Shown: piece after piece, positions 1 through 7,660 of the stretch
Layout of the letters: the number at the start of each line of letters is the position of its first letter
Position numbering within the stretch: position 1 is the stretch's first letter
Origin: Glandiceps talaboti
Lineage: Eukaryota; Hemichordata; Enteropneusta; Spengelidae
Reading direction: 5' to 3'
DNA length: 15,000 bases
NCBI RefSeq assembly: GCF_964340395.1
Contig: NC_135567.1
Span: 14,435,306-14,450,305, forward strand
Notes under the pieces: model-generated
Databases searched by the model: none
What the model was told of the DNA's origin: nothing
The model's input: the letters and a program-made list of their open reading frames with translations, nothing else
Program-made: the position numbers and the translations under genes

Positions 1-179
1 TTTGTTGAACACACCACAATGCAAAGTGACGCCATTTTGTTGAACACACCTCAAGGCAAAGTGACGCCATTTTGTTGAACACACCTCAAGGCAAAGTGAC
101 GCCATTTTGTTGAACACACCTCAAGGCAAAGTGACGCCATTTTGTTGAACACACCTCAATGCAAAGTGACGCCATTTTG
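1..179. repeat. 35-bp tandem repeat, five copies, cut by the window edge
   Basis: Units begin at 1, 36, 71, 106 and 141, each reading TTTGTTGAACACACC, then TCAAGGCAAAGTGACGCCAT with minor changes (ACAATG or TCAATG in the first and last units). The units are contiguous with no spacers. The array probably continues left of the window. Confidence 0.95.
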
Positions 180-180
180 G

Positions 181-410
181 TTAAAGCTACACTCGCTGTA
201 ACTATGGTATTATTTTCAATCAGACAACCAACAATCTATTCACTGAAAATGTTAAAATACCAATAATTAGACATTGTATATGCTAATTTGTGGTTGATTT
301 TGTCCATAAATAGTACAGTAATGGGTTGAAATTGTTGTCGCAGTGGGGTGATAATTTTAGGGTCTAGACCCAAAAATCAATTTGACTGGCTATATTGCAC
401 TATACTATAT
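181..410. other. Non-coding stretch, nothing recognised
   Basis: Single-copy-looking AT-rich sequence between the 35-bp array and the hairpin MITE. I see no open frame, RNA gene or repeat in it. Confidence 0.5.
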
Positions 411-782
411 TAGACTCTCTCACAGTCCTCGGAGCTTCGCTTTACTAAAATCGACGCTAAATGAATTATTTTGTATGTACCGATACCATCTACATAACGT
501 ACTCCATCGTACTCGAACAACCTTGTACTGTGCGCCCTCATCAACCACATAGAGATATATGTTCGTTGACGTGTGACTGCGACGCTCCGTATTTTCGCGT
601 TTGCGATAACACGGAGCGTCGCAGTCACACGTCAACGAATGGTTATCTCTATCATGGTCGATGAGGGTGCACAGTACAAGGATATTCGAGTACGGTTAAT
701 TAGCTGGCATCGGTACATACAAAATAATTCGTTTAGCTTTAATTTTAGTAAAGCGAAGCTCCGAGGGCTGTAAGAGAGTCTA
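411..782. mobile_element. Hairpin MITE with full-length inverted arms, TA flanks
   Basis: The two halves are reverse complements over nearly the whole element. The outer ends are TAGACTCTCTCACAGTCCTC (411-430) and its imperfect complement ending at 782. The arms share CTTCGCTTTACTAAAAT, GTACCGATACCA and CTTGTACTGTGC-type blocks. The innermost arms, 562-590 and 611-639, are perfectly complementary over 29 bp around a 20-nt loop. Dinucleotide TA borders both ends, compatible with TA target duplication; TATACTAT also occurs at 401-408 and 783-790, which would be an alternative 8-bp duplication. No coding potential: the short open frames on both strands arise from the fold-back symmetry. Confidence 0.88.
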
Positions 783-1096
783 TATACTATGTGTACTGCT
801 ATACAAATATGTTTACTCACAGGTGATTCAATACTGTACATTAAGTCATTAGATATAACAAAGCAGTTTCAGAAAACATTCCAGTTACAGCTAGTATAGA
901 GTACCTTTAATGGTGTTTTTGCACATGTGCAGATAACAGTGATAGCCCTTTAAGATTACATCTCATTTAAAAAGGGTATATTGATAATTTCATATTGTCA
1001 TAATTTGAAAGAAAATGTAAAATATTGATATATTGATGTCATAAAAGCTATATTCAAATTTATTGCACTTTAATAAATTTTGATTATCATGATTCT
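783..1096. other. Non-coding AT-rich stretch
   Basis: Mostly A+T sequence between the hairpin MITE and the 64-bp satellite, with no frame or RNA gene seen. Confidence 0.5.
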
Positions 1097-2029
1097 GCAG
1101 TACTACCAAACTAAAGAGTTTCAATTAAATGGCAAGATTGAACATGGGACTGAACTACTACCAAACTAGAGTGACTGTAGCGTTTCAATTAGGTGGCATG
1201 ATTGGACATGGGACTGAACTACTACCAGACTAGAGTGACTGTAGCATTTCAATTAGGTGGCATGATGGGACATGGGACTGAACTACTACCAAACTAGAGT
1301 GACTGTAGCGTTTCAATTAGGTGGCATGATGGGACATGGGACTGAACTACTACCAAACTAGAGTGACTGTAGCATTTCAATTAGGTGGCATGATGGGACA
1401 TGGGACTGAACTACTACCAAACTAGAGTGACTGTAGCATTTCAATTAGGTGGCATGATTGGACATGGGACTGAACTACTACCAAACTAGAGTGACTGTAG
1501 CATTTCAATTAGGTGGCATGATTGGACATGGGACTGAACTACTACCAAACTAGAGTGACTGTAGCATTTCAATTAGGTGGCATGATTGGACATGGGACTG
1601 AACTACTACCAAACTAGAGTGACTGTAGCATTTCAATTAGGTGGCATGATTGGACATGGGACTGAACTACTACCAAACTAGAGTGACTGTAGCATTTCAA
1701 TTAGGTGGCATGATGGGACATGGGACTGAACTACTACCAAACTAGAGTGACTGTAGCATTTCAATTAGGTGGCATGATGGGACATGGGACTGAACTACTA
1801 CCAAACTAGAGTGACTGTAGCGTTTCAATTAGATTGCATGATGGGACATGGGACTGAACTACTACCAAACTAGAGTGACTGTAGCATTTCAATTAGGTGG
1901 CATGATGGGACATGGGACTGAACTACTACCAAACTAGAGTGACTGTAGCGTTTCAACTAGATTGCATGATGGGACATGGGACTGAACTACTACCAAACAA
2001 GAGTGACTATAGCATTTCAATTAGGTGGC
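1097..2029. repeat. 64-bp satellite array, about 15 units
   Basis: The core TGAACTACTACCAAACTAGA recurs exactly every 64 bp from 1151 to 1983 (14 units), preceded by one shorter degenerate unit at about 1097-1150 that lacks the GTGACTGTAGC segment. Units differ at a few fixed positions: GCG versus GCA before TTTCAATTAG, ATTGG versus ATGGG before ACATGGG, and AGATTG replacing AGGTGG in two units near the right end. The array stops at GGTGGCGCAATA. Confidence 0.96.
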
Positions 2030-2245
2030 GCAATATTTGTTACATCCAACACAAGGCTTTTTGTTACAAATTTAACACCAAATAAAATACAGACATATAG
2101 CACTCAAGTATAATAACATTCACAAAAATCATGGCAGGCAACTATTGCTACCTAATATCCATCTTGTCAATAACTGTGTTATATTTTCTTTGACTTTGAC
2201 TTTTTAAAATCACAAGAAATTATTAATACTATGATGAGACATGAT
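2030..2245. other. Non-coding stretch between satellite and MITE
   Basis: AT-rich sequence with no recognised feature. Confidence 0.45.
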
Positions 2246-2249
2246 TTAA

Positions 2250-2454
2250 CCCCTTCAATACTGAAAACATTCCCGCCAAAATTGTTTGGACAAAATTCTT
2301 GTTTTATGTAAGTTTTTGGCATATATCAACTTCATTTTAGACTGGAATTAAAGAAATGTTACTTCCTAATAAAGTAATATTATTGTAATTATGAAAATAC
2401 TCCTATAAATTGGGTCCCCATATTATTTAAAACTCGTCTCTAGTCATGAAAGGG
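2250..2454. mobile_element. piggyBac-like MITE, 205 bp, TTAA target duplication
   Basis: The element begins CCCCTTCAATACTG and ends CTAGTCATGAAAGGG, so the termini are imperfect inverted repeats (CCCCTTCA versus CCCTTTCATGA). Both sides carry TTAA (2246-2249 and 2455-2458). A TTAA target with CCCTTT-type ends is the signature of piggyBac-family elements. No internal frame, so it is non-autonomous. The short termini leave some doubt. Confidence 0.72.
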
Positions 2455-2549
2455 TTAAATTTTCTGATTACTAAAACTGTGTGTTGTGAGTTGTAAAGTT
2501 TACTTCAAATTGTTTTTTAAACATACATTATGCAAGTTACTCATAATAC

Positions 2550-3250
2550 ATTATTCTATAATTTTGAGTCAAAATTTTAGTTTGACTGTGAAGTTACTAA
2601 ATTTCCTTAGTAACAGTCTTAGAGTACTTTGCTGCTGAAAATCATTAGAACAAAATTCTTTATTGGGGTAAATTTTTGACACTTTTCCTCTTTTTTTTGA
2701 CTACAACTATGCTAATTATCTCTACATTTATGAATCTGTCTCAAAAGTGTAGTTTGAGAAAACAGACCAAAATTTCCTACATATTCTTGTTTTTTTTGTT
2801 AAATTTTTGACACTTTTCCACTTTATTTTGACTAGAACAACGCAAATTCTCCATCTTTGTGAATCTGAGTCAAAATTGTAGTTAGAAAGACAAAATTTGC
2901 ACAAATTCTTTGGGGGAAATTTTTGTTAAATTCATTATGAATCTGTCTCAAAACTGTACTTTGAGAAAACACCAAAATTTCCTAAAAAATCCTTGTTTTT
3001 TTGTTAAATTTTGACACAATTAAACATTTTTTAGACTGCAATCATGCAAATTCTCTATGCTAATGAATCTGTGTCAAAATTATAGTTAGAAAGACAAAAA
3101 TTGCACAAATTTATTTAGGGGTAAATTTTTTGTTAAATTTCCACCTAATTTTGGACAACAATGATGAAAATCATCGAGATTTGTGGATTTGTGTCAAAAT
3201 TGTAGTTTGAGAAGGACCACATTTACCAAAAAAATTTCCCAAAAAACCTC
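2550..3250. repeat. Degenerate tandem array, units about 120-130 bp
   Basis: A motif GAATCTGTCTCAAAACTGTA or close variants recurs near 2558, 2731, 2861, 2939, 3065 and 3185, followed each time by TTGAGAAAAC or TAGAAAGACAA, CAAAATTTCC or AAATTTGCAC, and a run like GTTAAATTTTTGACAC. Spacing is irregular (173, 130, 78, 126, 120), so the units have decayed and gained indels. No frame. Confidence 0.75.
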
Positions 3251-3639
3251 TACAATGTTAAATTTTGCTCGCAAGTACTTGCCGGTGAAAGCTGATTAGA
3301 AATCAAGAAATACAGGAAAAGTTAAATATTAGCTAAACAAAAAATGGATTACATACTTGAATACGCATATATTTATATATAATAAGTATATGTCAATATA
3401 TTTCAAAATGCAGCAGAAACATCAAAGAACTTTCCAAAGTTCAAAGTTCATAGATGCAATAGATTGTCTTAAAAATTACTTATACATATTTGTTTGAAAT
3501 TTTCACATTCGGAACGTAGATTCTGATTGGATCATAGCTAAGGTCAAAGGTAAACCTATATATGGTGTTGTGACATTTGACCTCAAGCAGTACAGCATGT
3601 GTGACAGTTGATGCTGATGCTGACACTGTTAAACATTAC
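3251..3639. other. Non-coding stretch with a DR1-like nuclear-receptor motif
   Basis: No gene is seen. It contains AGGTCAAAGGTAA (3541-3553), two near-consensus AGGTCA half-sites one base apart, and a further inverted half-site TGACCT about 25 bp on. This is a motif match only. Confidence 0.35.
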
Positions 3640-3945
3640 ATAGTCTCAGTTACCCAGAATCCACTGTGGGATCTGACCTGCCAGACCCTGCTGCAAAATG
3701 ATTTTTGGAATATACCATAGTGACTTTTACTGTACTTAGACATTTTCTCATTAGATATCTCATTAATTTTCATTTCCATCAACTGTCATGGCATAAAATC
3801 TAAAATCTTAGCAAGAGTTGTCACCGTGTGATTTTACTACATAGGTCATGTTGAGGGTCAGCCTCTTAAGTGTGAAACATTCTCCCAGACTCTCTGGGAC
3901 CATGGAAGTCAGAACCTGCAGTGGAGTCTGGGTAACCTAGACTAT
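3640..3945. mobile_element. Foldback MITE, 306 bp, with 7-bp target duplication
   Basis: The left end ATAGTCTCAGTTACCCAGAA matches the complement of the right end (ATAGTCTAGGTTACCCAGAC), and homology continues through TCCACTG and TCTGAC for about 45 bp on each side. The direct repeat ACATTAC lies immediately outside both ends (3633-3639 and 3946-3952), or 8 bp (ACATTACA) if the shared A is counted. A 7-8-bp duplication fits hAT- or P-type insertion. No coding sequence inside. Confidence 0.84.
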
Positions 3946-4061
3946 ACATTACAGGAAAATATTTATGTTTTGTCGTCAAAATGGCTTACTATCTATCTAA
4001 GGGTCATATGGACAATAAACAAAAATAAAACATCAACGATACAGACACAGAGAGTTGTAAA
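3946..4061. other. Short non-coding spacer
   Basis: Spacer between the foldback MITE and the 80-bp duplication, nothing recognised. Confidence 0.4.
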
Positions 4062-4221
4062 AAGTTAATGCACTGCACCTGTGGTCTATAATCATGATGT
4101 CTTAATCCCGGGGGTGATGCTCCCCACATTTAACTGTATACAAGTTAATGCACTGCACCTGTGGTCTATAATCATGATGTCTTAATCCCGGGGGTGATGC
4201 TCCCCATATTTAATTGTACAC
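4062..4221. repeat. 80-bp tandem duplication
   Basis: Two adjacent copies (4062-4141 and 4142-4221) begin AAGTTAATGCACTGCACCTG. They differ at only three positions near the 3' end, all transitions, which points to a young duplication. Each contains a CCCGGGGG block and GGTGATGCTCCCC. Confidence 0.93.
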
Positions 4222-4623
4222 AAATAATTCTGCCTTTTGTTTTAGGGCATGTTTTTCAGCCTGTTGATTAAAATAAACTTTGTGTATTTCAAATGAAAGA
4301 GTCAAAAAAATGGATTGACACATACACTAGTACTCGACTGTTAACAACCATATTTGATCTAACATTTGGTATATGCTATTCTGAATTTCTATGTGCCCCC
4401 CTCTCCCAAATAATACGAAAAAGTTTGTAAAGAGAAGGACTATAGCCTTTAAAATTCAAAACAATTAAATTTGATATGTTTTATAAGTTAAATATCTCAC
4501 TGTCCGTTTGTCAAAATACTTTGTAGAGTTAATTACCAAAGATTATTTATGCAGCTGCTATTCATATTTTTCACATTTTTTAGACTTCTCATGCAAAGAC
4601 AAGTTCATGTTACAGGTTCATGT
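4222..4623. other. Non-coding stretch
   Basis: AT-rich sequence with no frame, RNA gene or repeat that I can support. Confidence 0.45.
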
Positions 4624-4820
4624 TAATGCCATAGCAACTGTATGTGTTCTATCACCATAGCAACCACAGGTGTTCCACAGGTGTTGTATTGCTATGGCAA
4701 CAACCAGTGTTCTATTGCCACAGCAAGTATCAGTGTTGTATCACCATAGCAACCACTGGTGTATTATCGCCATGGCAACCACTGGTGTATTATCACCATG
4801 GCAACCACTGGTGTCCTATT
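4624..4820. repeat. 26-bp minisatellite with X-box-like half-sites, seven copies
   Basis: The core CCATRGCAACCACTGGTGT recurs at 4628, 4654, 4691, 4717, 4743, 4769 and 4795. Spacing is 26 bp, except one step of 37 caused by an 11-bp repeat of CACAGGTGTTC. Several units read (A/G)CCATGGCAACC, close to one half of the RFX X-box (GTTGCCATGGCAAC). Short open frames here follow from the repeat and are not considered genes. Confidence 0.9.
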
Positions 4821-4958
4821 GGAGTGCTTTGGTCAAATCATCCTCAAACATTGCAATAATTAACATAATACATATTCCGGTCGATATTCCCAGGTTTTGC
4901 AAAAAGAGATGACAACATTGGTTTTCATTCTTAGCTGAAGCTGCACGTGTCATTTCCG
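4821..4958. other. Spacer between two minisatellites
   Basis: No recognised feature. Confidence 0.4.
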
Positions 4959-5192
4959 GTATCTGGAAGAGAAAATAGTAAATTTGAAATCTGTGTGGTA
5001 TCTGGAAGAGAAAATAGTGAATTTGAAATCTGTGTGGTATCTGGAAGAGAAAATAGTGAATTTGAAATCTGTGTGGTATCTGGAATAGAAAATAGTGAAT
5101 TTGAAATCTGTGTGGTATCTGGAATAGAAAATAGGGAATTTGAAATCTGTGTGGTATCTGGAATAGAAAATAGCGAATTTGAAATCTGTGTG
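4959..5192. repeat. 39-bp minisatellite, six copies, open in frame on both strands
   Basis: Units start at 4959, 4998, 5037, 5076, 5115 and 5154, each GTATCTGGAAGAGAAAATAG, then TGAATTTGAAATCTGTGTG. The first three carry GGAAGAG and the last three GGAATAG. Because 39 is divisible by three and the unit lacks stops in one frame per strand, an open frame of 102 codons appears on plus (13-residue repeat VSGRENSEFEICV) and 85 on minus. There is no conserved domain, signal peptide or splice context, so I treat it as a minisatellite. Confidence 0.92.
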
Positions 5193-5319
5193 GTACGTGT
5201 TCTGCACTACAGTATTAGGAAAATCTATCTGATACCATCAGTGAATCTATTGTAAGGCGTACAAGTGATTCTATCTAAATTATTAGTAACTGCCACTGGT
5301 ACATATGTTACTTGTATCT
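5193..5319. other. Short non-coding spacer
   Basis: Nothing recognised. Confidence 0.4.
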
Positions 5320-5493
5320 CTAAGATTTAGGGGTGTTAGTATTTTCTTAATACTCTCCTAGACTTTGAAACACAAGGCTACAAATATGAGTGTTAACTCT
5401 TGAGCCGACATCAAGTAGTTTTGTATATTAGCAAGTATTGGGGTGTTAATATTTACTAATAATTTGGAACCAAGTATTTTTGTCTCAATCCAT

Positions 5494-6088
5494 TACAGCT
5501 GATTCGACAAATTTAAGAACAATAATGTTTACATAGATGTTGATAGATTAGTAGTATTGGTTTCCAACTATGTTTCAACATTTGCTTCACTTGTGGAAGT
5601 GTACAGTGAAGTACGTACTTGAAGATTTTACGATCTTATCACAGTTGGATACTGATAAGTAGTCAATGGGTTTACCTGAATGAATAGACAATTTTATAGT
5701 GTACAAAGAGTTGTCTGCTTTTCCTTGACTAATTATTGCTGTTTTTTCAGAGATATTTGGTCATCAATTTTGTGTTTGAATGAGTCCATGTAAATAACTG
5801 CAAATTATAACTATGAAAAAATGCACATGTTTAAAGTAGAATTACTTACTATTGTACGTAGAAGCAATATCATTCAAAAATACATGGGACTAGTATTTCC
5901 AGACAAGGCGACTACTTTGTGTGTGCACCCTGGTGTTTACTGCTGATATTATCTTTAAGTTTTAGTGTAACTGCCACAATGTCTGTCAATGTTGTAGCAA
6001 ATGTAGAGACAAAGTTGGAAACCAATACTAGTAGTCTATCAACATCTATTTAAACATTATCGTTCTTTATTTTGTCGAAACGGCTGTA
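5494..6088. mobile_element. Foldback element, about 590 bp, TA-flanked
   Basis: Left arm 5494-5605 and right arm about 5985-6088 are inverted repeats: TACAGCTGATTCGACAAA pairs with TTTGTCGAAACGGCTGTA, and the arms continue with ATAGATGTTGATAGA and AGTATTGGTTTCCAACT blocks. TA borders both ends, as expected for Tc1/mariner-type insertion. A related uninterrupted site at about 6472-6515 reads through with a single TA, which supports the boundaries. The interior (about 5606-5984) has no open frame. Confidence 0.8.
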
Positions 6089-6145
6089 AATATTTGGTTC
6101 ATAATTCAACAAGAGTGCTGGGTATGTATGTCTTCATCTACGAGC

Positions 6146-6291
6146 TAGACTCTCTCACAGTCCTCGGGAGCATCGCTATTAGCTGTTTTGTACGTACCAA
6201 TATCTACTGAATAATTGTACTAGAATATCCTTGTACTGTGGGTCCTCATCAACTACATAGGGCTAATCATTTGTTGACATGTTACTGCAAC
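6146..6291. mobile_element. Solo left arm of the hairpin MITE found at 411-782
   Basis: TAGACTCTCTCACAGTCCTC is identical to the left end of the element at 411. Similarity continues through TTTTGTACGTACCAATA, CCTTGTACTGTG, CCTCATCAACTACATAG and TTGTTGACATGTTACTGC, and stops near where the loop begins in the complete copy. The right arm is absent. Confidence 0.83.
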
Positions 6292-6780
6292 TCTCTCTCT
6301 CATTGTGGCGCCTCAAATCTATCAGCATATCTTTATAAACATGCAAAATATGACAACAAAACACATTTTCCATGGAAATATAAATATTTATAATCTAAAA
6401 AGTCATACAAAGTACTAGCATCTCCATGTATAAGTGGGTGTCAATATTTATGAATAATTTGGTACCAAGTACTTCTGTCTCTATCTATGTAGGTGGTATA
6501 ATATTTGGTTCATAATTCAACAAGAGTGTTAGGTTCATGTGTTCTTTATCCATTGGCGTATCATACTATTTATAAAAATTCAAAATATGGTACACAAAGT
6601 GAAAAACAGAGCACAGGTTTAGAGTTCATTAAATGTTTTAATGTCAAACACTTCCATGAAAGTATAAATATTTGTCCATAATTTGTTAGTCGTACAAAGT
6701 ACTTGTGTCTCCAGTATCAGGCAGTGTAAGTTGTTGCCCATAATATGATAAAAATGTTAACTATTTCTCTTACTATCTTC

Positions 6781-7170
6781 AGGGTAGAACTGTGTTCACT
6801 ATGAGGCAACATAAAGTAGTAAAACTAATAAGCTGGATTTGGGACTCCATTAACACTGAATTTTTGTACCTGACATAGATCACATACCAAAGTTATCCAA
6901 TATTAACATAGCCTTCATTTGTTCCAATCATTTAGCAGCAACTCTGAACTTTTAACCCTGGAACCCTCTTTATCTAGGAAACTAAATACTCTTACATAAT
7001 CAAATGGAATTTTGTGTCAGACACAAAAGATAAGTTGAGTCTAACCCCCCCCCCCCCCCCCATTGTACCTGACTTTAATTTAACCCTACTCAGAGTAGAC
7101 ATTAATTGTTCAATTTGGATTATTTTATGTTAGGTTAGACTAGAGTCAACTCAACTGGCTATTAAGTGAG
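6781..7170. other. Non-coding stretch with a 17-C homopolymer
   Basis: No gene seen. An unbroken run of 17 C lies at 7045-7061; such runs form G-quadruplex or i-motif structures only with enough tracts, and their length is often misread in assemblies. Confidence 0.6.
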
Positions 7171-7271
7171 AACCCTCTATCTGTCTCTTCATTCAATGGG
7201 TGTACACATTAATTAGAACCCCCTATCTGTCCCTTAATTCTATGAGTGTACACATTAATTAGAACCCCCTA
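7171..7271. repeat. 46-bp tandem array, left part
   Basis: Units start at 7171, 7217 and 7263 (AACCCCCTATCTGTCTCTTC, ATTCAATGGGTGTACACATT, AATTAG). The third unit is cut after CCCCCTA by the large insertion, and the array resumes at about 12751. Confidence 0.93.
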
Positions 7272-7385
7272 CAGGAGTCGAAATAATGGCCTTTTACTTG
7301 CCCTGGGCAAGTGATTTCAAGGCTTGGGCAAGTTTTTTTGAAAAGTACTTGTCCCAAGGGGCAAGGAGAATTTCTTATGATTATT

Positions 7386-7660
7386 GATTAGGGATATAGT
7401 CCAGTCAATCTAGCGGAAAAAATGGCCGAACCCAAACATAATTGCAACAGAAATAATTTTTAGTGCTTCTTGCTCAGAATTTTATGCTGAATAACATATC
7501 AAAAGTCTAGAAAAATCTAAGTGGTGGAACATGGTCAAAAATGACGTTTCTTAATTAGCATAAAGAGTGAAAAAAATAATATTCATGAGATATCATTTGT
7601 TCAAAAACGTAAGCAAATAACATGGCTATGGGTAGGTCTGAAGGTGAGTAATTACTTTGG
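7386..7660. repeat. Subterminal inverted repeat, left arm
   Basis: Matches the complement of 11675-11938. Shared blocks in order are TAGTCCAGTCAA, CCCAAACATAATTGCAACAG, TTTTATGCTGAA, AAAAGTCTAGAAAAATCTAA, GTGGTGGAACATGGTCAAAA, TTCTTAATTAGCATAA and TATGGnTAGnTCT. Identity falls toward the inner end. Confidence 0.88.

Larger units (their letters stand above)
5320..6780. repeat. Old array of a 60-70-bp AT-rich repeat, invaded by MITEs
   Basis: A degenerate unit of the type GGGTGTCAATATTTNCTCATA, then ATTTGNTAnnNGTACAAAGT, then ACTTGTGTCTCC recurs near 5435-5490, 6371-6420, 6433-6485 and 6660-6715. An associated unit TTTATAAAnATnCAAAATATG recurs near 6331 and 6571, and AATATTTGGTTCATAATTCA near 6089 and 6493. 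The same families reappear at about 12980-13230. A foldback element and a solo MITE arm interrupt the array. No coding sequence. Confidence 0.72.

Noticed and set aside
1-179. CRISPR-like array (also 1097-2029 and 4959-5192)
   Set aside because: Units are contiguous with no unique spacers, and the window is eukaryotic with spliced exons. These are tandem satellites.
410-841. Several 65-72-codon frames on both strands
   Set aside because: They are mirror images of one another produced by the inverted arms of the hairpin MITE.
4947-5255. 102-codon plus-strand frame (and 85-codon minus-strand frame) as a repeat protein gene
   Set aside because: Both frames are created by a 39-bp minisatellite unit that lacks stops. 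No domain, start context, splice signal or neighbouring coding sequence supports a gene.
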